Below, piece after piece: positions 7,916-16,800 of a DNA stretch of 35,280 nt (within the stretch, counting starts at the first letter, position 1; every line of letters begins with the position of its first letter). The notes under the pieces are model-generated. The model did not search any database, had not been told where the DNA came from, and saw only the letters and a program-made list of their open reading frames with translations. This DNA comes from a virus. The stretch is taken from positions 1 to 35,280 of the IMG/VR virus record IMGVR_UViG_3300027771_000043; one strand, given 5' to 3'. The position numbers and the translations under genes are program-made.

Positions 7916-7990
7916 TAAAATAACTCCTTAATTTATTAGATATATATATTTATAAGAAACAATTAGACTATTATTAAAGGTGAATGTATA
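7916..7990. promoter_or_regulatory. Divergent intergenic region between late operon and accessory island
   Basis: This 75-base AT-rich gap separates the minus-strand neck/packaging operon from the plus-strand island and is the longest non-coding stretch in the window. On the minus strand it contains a perfect late promoter and AAGGAG. On the plus strand AAAGGTGA lies 7 bases before the ATG at 7991. TATTAT at 7969-7974 could be a -10 element for the plus strand, but I see no convincing -35, so the promoter of the island is not identified. Confidence 0.5.
7947..7954 (-). promoter_or_regulatory. T4-type late promoter for the neck/packaging operon
   Basis: TATAAATA on the minus strand, about 32 bases upstream of the ATG at 7915. 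It is the only perfect match I found ahead of the twelve closely packed genes running from 7915 down to 777, so it probably drives the four small structural genes, gp13-gp17 and the oxygenase gene as one late transcript. Confidence 0.8.
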
Positions 7991-8416
7991 ATGAAAAAAA
8001 ATTCTCAAAAGCAAGAAGTTCCTGATTATTTTAAGCCAGCTCGTGGTACTATAATGGATTACTATAGATTAGTAACCAATAAGCACAAGTGGCCAAACTA
8101 TTTAGTAACTACTTATCATAATACTTATGAAGGTTTTGATGATTTATTTAAATTTAGACAAGCCTTAGATAAAAGAATACCATTTGATTATAATGCTAGG
8201 TTAAGAGAACATGTAGTTAAAAAATCTAATCAGAAATTTGTTAATCATGGACGTGATGGATTAGAAGAAAATTTCTTTTTAGAAGATCATCATACTTTAT
8301 TACATATAATAGTTAGTAAACGTGTTGACACATTACACTTAATGTATGATACTATAAAATTCAAAGAAGAAATAGATCCTTATTTAACAATAACCAGAGA
8401 CTTTTATTATGAATAA
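7991..8416 (+). CDS. Protein of unknown function, first gene of accessory island
   Basis: A 141-residue soluble protein that I do not recognise. It starts MKKNSQKQEVPDYFKPARGT and contains a charged central part (FDDLFKFRQALDKRIPFDYN) and a His-rich loop (FLEDHHTLLHIIVSKR). No signal peptide or membrane segment is visible. AAAGGTGA is placed 7 bases before the ATG, supporting this start. Its 3' end overlaps the first glycosyltransferase-like gene by 8 bases, so it is likely part of the same transcript and possibly of the same modification pathway; that is inference from position. Confidence 0.7.
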   Translation: MKKNSQKQEVPDYFKPARGTIMDYYRLVTNKHKWPNYLVTTYHNTYEGFDDLFKFRQALDKRIPFDYNARLREHVVKKSNQKFVNHGRDGLEENFFLEDHHTLLHIIVSKRVDTLHLMYDTIKFKEEIDPYLTITRDFYYE

Positions 8417-9119
8417 TATATTCTGTGTTAAGACAACACCAGAAGATCCTACCATAAGAGACAAATATAGAGATAGTCATGTCTATGATTTGTTTTGGCA
8501 AGCAAAGAAGCGTTACAAAAAGAAATTCAATTTCTATTTACTAACTAATCTTACTACTGTAATACATCCTGAGATAAAAATTATAGATGTATCTAAATGG
8601 AAGTTAGATGGTTGGTGGAATAAAATGTTATTGTTTCATCCACAGGTAGATAAAGAAGGTACAAATTTATATTTTGATTTAGATGTAACTATTGATAGAG
8701 ATATAACTGATATAGATAAATTTATTGTACCTAACAAATTAACAACTGTATATTGTTATTGGAAACCAATTGATTGGTTAGACCTTAGTAAGCAACCTAA
8801 AAAGTTACAAGATGATCCAGATATGAAATATCCATCATTTTTTAATACATCTTTTATGGCATGGCAAGGTGGAACACTTACAGACATATGGAAAGACTTT
8901 GAAAAAGATCCTGAATTTATAATGACAATGTACAGAGGTAATGATGATTATCTAGGACACCAATGGTTAACACATCTTAAACCATTACCAAGAGGCATTG
9001 CATATTCACATTACTATGGTGCTGATGTTGGTTCAGAATTCTTTCCTAGAGATAAAGACTCCATGAGAAAAAGAGATGGATATTATATAAGGTTATTAAA
9101 TGGTCCAGGAAAAAATTAA
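8409..9119 (+). CDS. Glycosyltransferase-like protein (DxD), island copy 1
   Basis: The 236-residue protein looks like a small GT-A nucleotide-sugar transferase. A first strand IFCVKTTPED is followed by a helical segment, YLLTNLTT, the motif DGWWNKMLLF (67-76) and YFDLDVTI with the metal-binding Asp90-x-Asp92. The C-terminal part has FFNTSFMAWQGG and GIAYSHYYG, as in related phage transferases that place an acceptor site there. The two following genes repeat the WWxK...DLD layout, so this is one of three paralogues. It overlaps the previous gene by 8 bases and the next by 20. Donor and acceptor are unknown; phage or host glycan decoration is plausible. Confidence 0.65.
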   Translation: MNNIFCVKTTPEDPTIRDKYRDSHVYDLFWQAKKRYKKKFNFYLLTNLTTVIHPEIKIIDVSKWKLDGWWNKMLLFHPQVDKEGTNLYFDLDVTIDRDITDIDKFIVPNKLTTVYCYWKPIDWLDLSKQPKKLQDDPDMKYPSFFNTSFMAWQGGTLTDIWKDFEKDPEFIMTMYRGNDDYLGHQWLTHLKPLPRGIAYSHYYGADVGSEFFPRDKDSMRKRDGYYIRLLNGPGKN

Positions 9120-9846
9120 CTTAATGACAATTAAGTGGGGTGATAAGTTTGCAGCTGAATATCCTAACTTAATTCATAGAATGGCTAAACGTCACATGCC
9201 TTGTGAGTTTAATTCTTATTGTATGACTGATAACCCTGCAGGGTTAGATAAAGATATTATTCCTGTAGAGTGTACAGAGAAATGGTTATGGGATGATATA
9301 TTAAATATGAAGCAGTGGTGGTTTTGGGATGCAATTAAAATGTCTTTGTTTGCTCCTAAGCTATGCGGTATAGAAGGTAAGATATTATTCTCTGATTTAG
9401 ATAATTTATTTTTAGGTGATCTAGGTAGAGTTATACAAACTAAACCTCCAGCAATTATTGGAACTGATTGGAACCCTAAGTGGCATGTTCCTATGCATGG
9501 TGGTAACTATTTTCTTACTATGAGTTTTAATGCTAGTTTAATTTATGTTGATAATACTGCTCCTGTAACAAATGAAATATGGGAACACTTTTTAAAACAT
9601 TACAAAGCAGCTAAAGGTTCTTTGTATAGTAGTGATGCATATCTATGGAGATGTCATAGAGATAAGATTAATACATATCCAGAAGGTACAATATATTCAC
9701 ATAGCAGAGGTGCTAAGTATCCAGATAAACAAAAAGCAAAGTATAGACCTGATCATGCTGTATGTGTTTTTATGGAAGACCATGAACCAGATCCATTAGA
9801 TATAAAAGAAGGTTGGGAGGCAGACATATGCAAGCAGTATCTTTAA
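9100..9846 (+). CDS. Glycosyltransferase-like protein (DxD), island copy 2
   Basis: The 248-residue protein follows the same plan as its neighbours: an N-terminal strand INLMTIKWGDKFAAEYPNLI, a YCMTDN strand, the QWWFWDAIKMSLF motif (72-84) and LFSDLDNLFLGDL with Asp99-x-Asp101. A later SFNASLIYVDN and GTIYSHSRGAKYP match the acceptor-side region of the family. The ATG at 9100 has AAGG upstream and keeps the first strand; an ATG at 9124 would shorten it. It is the longest of the three copies and has an acidic C-terminal tail (MEDHEPDPLDIKEGWEADIC) that overlaps the next gene start. Confidence 0.65.
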   Translation: MVQEKINLMTIKWGDKFAAEYPNLIHRMAKRHMPCEFNSYCMTDNPAGLDKDIIPVECTEKWLWDDILNMKQWWFWDAIKMSLFAPKLCGIEGKILFSDLDNLFLGDLGRVIQTKPPAIIGTDWNPKWHVPMHGGNYFLTMSFNASLIYVDNTAPVTNEIWEHFLKHYKAAKGSLYSSDAYLWRCHRDKINTYPEGTIYSHSRGAKYPDKQKAKYRPDHAVCVFMEDHEPDPLDIKEGWEADICKQYL

Positions 9847-10505
9847 AAGTTGGTACAACATATAATGCAAGATATGTTAATCAATTATATAAACAATTAA
9901 AACATGCAGATCAAAGAATTGAGTTTACATGCTTAACAGATGATTCACATGGTTTAAAAAAAGAAATAAATGTAATACCAATTACAGATGATTATAAAGA
10001 TCGTAAGTGGTGGAATAAAACTAAATTATTTGAACCAGGTTTGTTTAAAGAACCAACTATGTACTTAGATCTTGATTGTTATGTACATCAAAAATTTATG
10101 GATGATAAAAAACCTTGGGGACTAGAACCTTTTTTTGATTGTTCTGTAAAAGATAAATTAAATATATTAAAGACATATTGGTTTAGTGATGATATGGCAA
10201 TGAAGATACATCAATGTAATGTTAATAGTTCCATTATGGTTATTGATGAAAGTAATTGTGAACTAATATGGAAAGACTTTGTAGATAATAAAGAGATGCT
10301 ATTCAAAAGTTTTTATGGATTAGATCCATGGCTATATAGAAGGCATAGTAATAACTTAAACTTTTTTAAACCTGGACTAGCTTATTCATATAAACATGGA
10401 TGTGTATTTCCAGAGGATACAAAAGCTAATACATTTAGACAAATACCAATATGTGTATTAGATGACGTTAATGATAGAGGTGAAATATTAGATGGATTGT
10501 GGTGA
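9828..10505 (+). CDS. Glycosyltransferase-like protein (DxD), island copy 3
   Basis: The 225-residue product has the same architecture: MQAVSLKVGTTYNARYVNQL, FTCLTDDS, the KWWNKTKLF motif (60-68) and MYLDLDCYV with Asp81-x-Asp83. The C-terminal half includes NVNSSIMVIDESNCELIW and GLAYSYKHG. A TTG at 9813 would add five residues, but the ATG at 9828 has GGGAGG seven bases upstream, so I chose it. It overlaps copy 2 by 19 bases and the methyltransferase-like gene by 14. Presence of all three DxD motifs suggests all copies are intact. Confidence 0.65.
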   Translation: MQAVSLKVGTTYNARYVNQLYKQLKHADQRIEFTCLTDDSHGLKKEINVIPITDDYKDRKWWNKTKLFEPGLFKEPTMYLDLDCYVHQKFMDDKKPWGLEPFFDCSVKDKLNILKTYWFSDDMAMKIHQCNVNSSIMVIDESNCELIWKDFVDNKEMLFKSFYGLDPWLYRRHSNNLNFFKPGLAYSYKHGCVFPEDTKANTFRQIPICVLDDVNDRGEILDGLW

Positions 10506-11091
10506 AGTACAAAGACTATGGGTTAAGGGTTTAGGATACGTTTCAGATAAACACGTTTATAAATTTAAAGATTTTTCTGAATGTGTATTTGATACTCAGA
10601 TACAAAGTAAAGAATGGTTATGTCATGAGTTAAAAAAAGTTGCACCTGACAACTTTAATCATATATCTATTCTTGCTGGCTGGTATGGTATTGTATTAAT
10701 ACCTTTTCTTTATGAAACATTTGGTGAAATAAATGTTGACCTTTATGATGTGGATGAGTATACCACAGACATAGCTGCACATATGTTTAACGATTATCCT
10801 AAAGTAAATGTTTATACTAAAGATGTAGTCTTTGATGATATAGATTACAAAGGTCAAGTTATAGTTAATACTTCTTGTGAACATATGATGGACATGAGTA
10901 TCATTACAGAAAAGTTTCCTGATAAAATGTTTGTTCTACAAAGTAATGATAATGATAATGTTAAATGGTTACATATTAATTGTGCTAAAGATACAGATCA
11001 ATTAATTAAACAATCAGGTTTAAAAAATATATTATATAGAGGTGGTAAAACAATATACCATCACAAAAGAATGATGGTGATTGGAACATGA
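10492..11091 (+). CDS. SAM-dependent methyltransferase-like protein
   Basis: The 199-residue protein has a class I methyltransferase core: HISILAGWYG (57-66), a glycine-bearing motif I at the end of strand 1; LYDVDEY (84-90), the acidic end of strand 2 that binds the SAM ribose; and VIVNTSCEHM (123-132) in the position of motif IV. Later strands are FVLQSND and IYHHKRMMVIGT. GAGGTGA eight bases before the ATG supports the start. It is coupled to the third glycosyltransferase, suggesting action on the same product, for example O-methylation of a sugar, but DNA, protein or small-molecule targets are not excluded. Confidence 0.6.
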   Translation: MDCGEVQRLWVKGLGYVSDKHVYKFKDFSECVFDTQIQSKEWLCHELKKVAPDNFNHISILAGWYGIVLIPFLYETFGEINVDLYDVDEYTTDIAAHMFNDYPKVNVYTKDVVFDDIDYKGQVIVNTSCEHMMDMSIITEKFPDKMFVLQSNDNDNVKWLHINCAKDTDQLIKQSGLKNILYRGGKTIYHHKRMMVIGT

Positions 11092-11471
11092 AGTTTGAAG
11101 TAAATGAAAAAGTATTTGCATTCACTATGCTGTTGTATGGACAACAGCTATTCATTCAATTGTTTAATGAAGAAGAGAATCAAGAATGGAAATTAATACA
11201 ACCTATACTAAAACAACTTTATGAAGGTCTAACAGAAGATCATAAAGAAAAAGGTTATCAGAGAGCACTAAACTATAGTGGCTCTAAACCTCCTGTACTC
11301 TCTAGCTTTTCAGATGTATGGTATATTCTTTATTGTATCTCTAACTATAGAATCTTTTGGATAGATTTAGATTCAGATAAAAAAGAGTTAGAGATACTAA
11401 AGTATGCTTTGAATAATGTTGCTAAGAAATCTCATAGAACATTTAGTGAATATAAATCAAGGCATATATGA
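11088..11471 (+). CDS. Protein of unknown function, last gene of the accessory island
   Basis: The 127-residue protein is not one I recognise. It is acidic in the middle and probably helical (FIQLFNEEENQEWKLIQPIL, KQLYEGLTEDHKEKGYQR), with a hydrophobic segment VWYILYCISNYRIFWIDL (77-94) that is too mixed to call a membrane span. It overlaps the methyltransferase-like gene by 4 bases, and its 3' end overlaps the convergent oxygenase gene by 15 bases, leaving no room for an intergenic terminator. Confidence 0.65.
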   Translation: MKFEVNEKVFAFTMLLYGQQLFIQLFNEEENQEWKLIQPILKQLYEGLTEDHKEKGYQRALNYSGSKPPVLSSFSDVWYILYCISNYRIFWIDLDSDKKELEILKYALNNVAKKSHRTFSEYKSRHI

Positions 11472-12221
11472 TGGACTATCCTTAGGTAACATAGATGGGT
11501 CAAAAGGTGCTAGGGGCCACACTAATGCTTTACCAGCAATCTCTTCAACCATATTTTTCCATAGGTCTTCATTATGTACAACATACCCTAAAGTCATTCT
11601 TGGTTCACCACCATAAGCACTGTGCCACATAATCTTATCTTCTTCTTCTTTCTTACCATAATAGCCAGTCTTCATATGCCATCCTGGTACATCAGGTATG
11701 TGTACTAAGTTCTTTTCAAGTGGTTTATTAATTTTACCTTTTGATCCTTCAGGATTAATATGTCTCCAAAATCCATTACCAGTTTCTGTATAAGTGAATA
11801 GAACATTATAGCCTGGTACGTTCCAGTTGTTGTGCCATGCAATGTAACCATCTTTTGGATAGTACATTTTTAATGCACAGAACCTTATACCAAGTAATGA
11901 TCCTAATTCATTATCTAGCCATTGGCTTTTATCTTGTATGGCTTTTGCATGCTCTCCAGAATATTTATTTAAGTCGTCATGCTTTACCCATGTTGCTATT
12001 TGATTAAAATCATATCCATGTGAGTCAGGTGGAAAGCCATCATGAGTATCATGCTCCATTGTATTCAAGCATTCTATACTTGTTGCATACAAAGATCTAT
12101 TTTCTCTAAAGAACTTTCCTTTTCTCTTCATAAGCTGAGACATATCTAGTCCCCAGACAAATGTTTTCCACTCATCTAATAATTTCAAAATCTCCGATTG
12201 TATTCCGTATACCGGGGTCAT
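11457..12221 (-). CDS. 2OG-Fe(II) oxygenase-like protein downstream of fibre genes
   Basis: The 254-residue protein has the shape of a 2OG-Fe(II) dioxygenase: MYYPKDGYIAWHNNWNVPGY (119-138) carries His130, LFTYTETGNGFWRHINPEG a second strand pair, IMWHSA (197-202) the distal His200, and EPRMTLGYVV (206-215) Arg208 for 2-oxoglutarate. The normal HxD position is Asn132, which is unusual. TAGGAG lies about eight bases before the ATG, supporting the start even though it overlaps the glycosyltransferase gene by 50 bases. As the last gene of the fibre operon it may modify fibre proteins or sugars; this is inferred from context. Substrate unknown. Confidence 0.65.
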   Translation of the reverse strand: MTPVYGIQSEILKLLDEWKTFVWGLDMSQLMKRKGKFFRENRSLYATSIECLNTMEHDTHDGFPPDSHGYDFNQIATWVKHDDLNKYSGEHAKAIQDKSQWLDNELGSLLGIRFCALKMYYPKDGYIAWHNNWNVPGYNVLFTYTETGNGFWRHINPEGSKGKINKPLEKNLVHIPDVPGWHMKTGYYGKKEEEDKIMWHSAYGGEPRMTLGYVVHNEDLWKNMVEEIAGKALVWPLAPFDPSMLPKDSPSYMP

Positions 12222-13032
12222 CTATCGTGCTCCTATCTACCAAGTCATTTGGTATTGTGTAATGCCAAAATATTGGTTCTTCATTATTTTTTAATTCACG
12301 CTCAGGTCTATATCCTTTAACATAGTTCCACTTAGCATGTATCTCTTTTATCTTCACCCCATAGTTTACATTATAGTTTGTATTAAAGAAAGCAAATGTA
12401 TCCCAATACCATAGTGAGCTTGGCCAATTATATGGCCAGTTCTTTCTAGGGTTAGATTCTATTTGCGTCTTATAATTTTTATACCACATATCTAACATTT
12501 TAAATGTACGTTCATTTTTTCTATAAACAAACATTCCACAATGCCATTTCATACGCCAGCAACCTGCAGGACCTTCAAAGTCCCATTCATGAACTTTAGC
12601 TGTCTTAATAAGTTCTTTATGTTCTGGCTTATAATGAGTTAATTCTTCTTCTCGACTTATATAAACTACTTTTGCATTATAGGGTCTATTGCATGTCATT
12701 GCCATGTCATGTTCATCATCTAATTCATCAAACATATACTTAACGTCTTCATGCTGACAATATATATCTGCATCAATATACGCTGTTATATCGTAAGGTG
12801 TTTTTGTAAGTGCCCATAACTTTGCTCGTACATGAGCTGGTACTTCTAGATGTACATGATCAAATAAATGTCTGTGCTTTTCTTCAAACCAATCCTTATG
12901 AGTGTATAGTGCTATCTTAGCTTCTGGGTAGAAGTCTTTGATTGAATCAGCACACATAACAGCTGCATCATAATAAGGTTTAGAAAATGAAGCAACTAAC
13001 ATAAATCCTTTAGTCGGTTGCTTTTGTTCCAT
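12172..13032 (-). CDS. Glycosyltransferase-like protein in fibre operon
   Basis: The 286-residue protein begins with strand GFMLVASFSKPYYDAAVMCA and has IALYTHKDW, then AYIDADIYC with Asp87-x-Asp89 as the nucleotide-sugar metal site. GPAGCWRMKWHCGMFVYRKN (153-172) and NWPSSLWYWDTFAFF resemble acceptor-side loops of GT-A enzymes, and EEPIFWHYTIPND is near the C-terminus. It is clearly different from the three island transferases, being longer and lacking the WWNK motif. GGAG lies nine bases ahead of the ATG. It overlaps both neighbours (23 and 50 bases), tying its expression to the fibre gene upstream and the oxygenase downstream. Confidence 0.65.
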   Translation of the reverse strand: MEQKQPTKGFMLVASFSKPYYDAAVMCADSIKDFYPEAKIALYTHKDWFEEKHRHLFDHVHLEVPAHVRAKLWALTKTPYDITAYIDADIYCQHEDVKYMFDELDDEHDMAMTCNRPYNAKVVYISREEELTHYKPEHKELIKTAKVHEWDFEGPAGCWRMKWHCGMFVYRKNERTFKMLDMWYKNYKTQIESNPRKNWPYNWPSSLWYWDTFAFFNTNYNVNYGVKIKEIHAKWNYVKGYRPERELKNNEEPIFWHYTIPNDLVDRSTIDDPGIRNTIGDFEIIR

Positions 13033-13858
13033 TCAAAGTCTCCATTGCTATAATTGCGCCTACGTAGGCAGTCAATTCCATAATACTTTTTGATCTTCTT
13101 ATCTTAGATTTTAACTCTCGCTGTGATGTAGTTCTTACTACATCCATTTCAAAAGCAGATATCTTAGCTTGGAATAGTTCTTCTTGGTTAGCTTTGTGCT
13201 TATGATCTTTTTCAGCCACTTCTTGTTTTTTACGAATAGAAGTTAAACGATCAATCTCTTTACTTGTATTTTTATTAATAGTTTCTTGACCTACTAATTT
13301 GTGTACCCAATACCACGCTGCTCTATGTTCAGGAGTATCATATATTTGATGTGGTTCAAATCCTCCTGGTTGGCCTGATGGGCCATCTTCATGTCTTAAT
13401 ACAAAATGTAGTAAGGATTTTTTATCGTTACCATAATAAGCAAACACAGGGTCTGCATGAGGAAAAGGATTCTTAGGAGCTTGTTGCTCTTGCTTCTTCT
13501 CTTCTTTCTTACCATGTGGAGGATTATTCTTATCCTCTGGTAAAGAAGCTACTATAGTATCAATTTGTTTTTTATCTGGATTTTTAGGATCTATAATGCT
13601 ACCAGGTTTTTGTACACGTCTATCTTGACTCATTCTATCCATGTAGAATACTTCATTAGGTGCCACTGCATCATGCATTACTTTTTGGTCTCTCTCCCAA
13701 GAAGTTTCTTGTGGAGGTTGTTTAGTAATGTTTAATTTATCTTGTTTAACTTGTGCTTCTTGAAAACCTTCTTCTCTAGCATCTACTGTTCTGTTAGCAG
13801 CTTCTGCTTCAGATGATTCGGGTTGTACTGCTTGCACAACTTCTATTTCGTCTGCCAT
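13010..13858 (-). CDS. Hydrophilic coiled-coil protein downstream of giant fibre gene, function unknown
   Basis: The 282-residue protein is very charged. Residues 1-60 are acidic and Gln-rich (EIEVVQAVQPESSEAEAANR), 90-130 are Lys/Pro-rich (DKNNPPHGKKEEKKQEQQAP). A more ordered middle follows (PVFAYYGNDKKSLLHFVLRH; YDTPEHRAAWYWVHKLVG), then a long basic helix (about 190-265) likely to form a coiled coil. GAGGA is placed about seven bases before the ATG, 15 bases after the giant fibre gene. Position right after a fibre gene is where T4-like phages often keep fibre assembly factors, so a chaperone role is possible, but no known chaperone motif is visible. Confidence 0.6.
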   Translation of the reverse strand: MADEIEVVQAVQPESSEAEAANRTVDAREEGFQEAQVKQDKLNITKQPPQETSWERDQKVMHDAVAPNEVFYMDRMSQDRRVQKPGSIIDPKNPDKKQIDTIVASLPEDKNNPPHGKKEEKKQEQQAPKNPFPHADPVFAYYGNDKKSLLHFVLRHEDGPSGQPGGFEPHQIYDTPEHRAAWYWVHKLVGQETINKNTSKEIDRLTSIRKKQEVAEKDHKHKANQEELFQAKISAFEMDVVRTTSQRELKSKIRRSKSIMELTAYVGAIIAMETLNGTKATD

Positions 13859-13873
13859 GATCTATCCTCATAA

Positions 13874-16800
13874 TTATGCTGTTCTAACCCACAAACTCAC
13901 TGTTGTCACTGCTTCAGTTTCATTGTTGATGTTAGTACCAACGTATGTTTTATTATAATCTTTGCTGTATGTTTTGCTCCATACCTTATTATATAGCTTG
14001 GTCCAATTCTTAGTATAAACCTTCACATATGATCCACCATATTCTTTAGTGTAATCTTTTGAGAAGTCTCCGCTAAAGGTTCTTGTGTAAACTTTTTGCC
14101 ATACTTTAGAATAAGATGTCTCCCATAGTCTAGTATAATTCTTATTGTATTGTCCCACATAAACCTTGTTGTAGTCAACACTATAATTTTCTGTTCCTGT
14201 ATATTGTTTAGTATATACCTTTTCAAAATTACCTTCATACAACTTAACATAGTTTCTATCAAAAGTACCTTCGTAATTTGTATTATAATCTTTTGTATAT
14301 ATTTTAGTATAGTCTTTACTATAATCTTTATCATATATTTTTGTATATAGTTTGGTCCATATTTTTGTATATGTAGCTGAGAAATCTTTACCATAAGATC
14401 TATCACCAAGATATGTTCTAGTATATGCTTTAGTATACTCTGCTTCGTATTCTTTTTGATACGTTTTAGTATATGTTACAGCACTTGTATATGCACCTAC
14501 CCAAGCCTTAGTCCATGTACCTGACCATATTTTTGTAAACTGACCTGTGAATGCAACTAGTGACCAATTAGTACCTTCGTAGTTTACATCAGATGCCCAT
14601 TGCTTCACATAATTTACTGCACCTACATATGAACCAGTCCATACTTTTGTATAGTCACCTTGATAGATTTTTGTATAATCTTTTGTATATGTTTTAGTAT
14701 AAAGTCTAACATATTCTTTAGTCCATGTTACTTGATACTCTTTATTATAATCTACAGTATAAGTTTTTGTCCAGTTATGTGTGTAATCTTTTTCCCATAC
14801 TTTAGTATACTCTTTTGTAAATTGTTGTTGCCATAATCCTTCATAGTGTGCTACATAATGCTTTAACCAAAGTTTGTCATAATTTTTTATGTAGTCAGTA
14901 TCAAAGGTACCAGTATATGTATCTAAGTAATCTTTCTCCCAAATCTTAGTATAGAAAGTTTCCCATTCTCTTGACCAATCTGTATGCCAATCTCTGTCAT
15001 AGTTCTTTTCCCATAGAGTTGAATATACTGTAGTATAAGTTTTAACATAGTCTTTATTATAATTAGTTTCCCATTCATGAGTCCAATTTGCATGCCAGAT
15101 CTTAGTATAATCTTTTTCCCATATCTTCTGATAAGTTGTTGTATAATCTTTTTCATATTGACCTAACCATTGTTTAGCATATACAGCATCATAATCTTTT
15201 TCCCAAATCTTTGTATAAGTCTTCACATAATTTTTTATATAATCTTTATTGTAATCAGTTGTATATGTTTTAACCCAGATCTTAGTATAGATAGCATCAT
15301 AATCTTTTTCCCATATCTTAGTATACGTTTTAACATAATCTTTAACATAATCTTTTGACCAAATTTTTGTATATGTTTTCACGTAATTTTTTAGATAGTC
15401 AGTTGTATATGTTTTAGTCCAGATCTTAGTATAGTTAGCATCAAATGAGCCTTCGTATACATCTACAAAATCTTTATTATATAATTTCTGATAATTTTTT
15501 TCCCATATTTTAGTATACTCACCAGTGTATGTTTTAACATAATCTTTATTGTAGATTGTTGTATAGGTTTTTACATAATTTTTAAGATAGTCTTTATTAT
15601 AATCTTTAACCCAGATCTTAGTATACTCTCCTACCCATACCTTAGACCAAATCTTTGTATAGTCTTTGTTCCATACCTTAGTATAAATTTTTGTATAAGT
15701 TTTAACATAATCTTTAGACCAAGTAGCATGATAATCTTTATTCCAGATCTTAGTATATACTTTATCCCATACCTTAGTATAAATTTTTGTATAGTTAGTC
15801 TCATCAGAACCTGATGCATAGCCACCATAGTAAGTTGGACCTACCCATATCTTTGTATATTCTTTATCCCATGCTTTTGTATAGGTTGTAGTATAGGTTT
15901 TAGTCCATGATTGTTGATAGGCTTTGACGTAATTTTTTAGATAGTCAGTACTATAATCCTTAGCCCAGACCTTAGTATAGTTTGCATCAAATGCTCCTTC
16001 ATATGTTTTAACATAATTCTTAGACCAAATTTTTGTATATACTTTATCATAATCTTTTACGTAATCTTTATTGTACTCTCCTACATAAGAACCAACCCAT
16101 ACCTTAGCATATATTTTTGTATAGTTAGTCTCATCAGAACCTGATGCATAACCACCATAGTATGTTGGCCCAACCCAGATCTTAGTATAGTTAGCATCAA
16201 AGGATCCATCAAAAGAACCTTCATATGCTTTTACATAATTTTTAGACCAGATCTTAGTATAAATTTTAGTATAGTCTTTTACATAATCTTTATCATATGT
16301 TCCTACCCATACTTTTGCATAAATTTTAGTATAGTCTTTGGTCCAGATCTTTGTATAAGTCTTAACATAGTCTTTATGCCAATGTTGTTCCCATATTTTA
16401 GTATATGTCTTTTCCCATATTTTAGTATAGTCTGTTGTATAAGTCTTAACATATACTTTAGTATAGTCAGCATCAAATGAACCTTCGTATACAGCATCAT
16501 AATCTTTACTATATGTCTTTACGTAATTTTTAACATAATCTTTATTCCAGATCTTAGTATAGGCTTTAACAAAAGCAGTATCAAACGTACCCTCATAAGT
16601 TGTGGTATATGTTTTTACATAATCTTTAACATAACCTTTGACCCAACCTTTAGTATACTCACCTAGCCATACCTTAGCATATATTTTAGTATAGTCTTTA
16701 TTCCAAATTTTAGTATAAGTTTTAACATAGTCTTTATTATAGTCGGTTGTATAATCTTTGACATAGTTTTTTAAATAATTTTTTAGATAGTCAGTTGTAT

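Noticed and set aside
9813-9827. TTG start for the third glycosyltransferase-like gene
   Set aside because: The ATG at 9828 has a strong GGGAGG seven bases upstream; the TTG lies on that site itself.
11440-11480. Bidirectional terminator between the convergent genes
   Set aside because: The genes overlap by 15 bases and I see no stem-loop with a T-run.
11416-11616. 66-codon plus-strand open frame at the convergent junction
   Set aside because: Overlaps two better supported genes and shows no coding-like composition.
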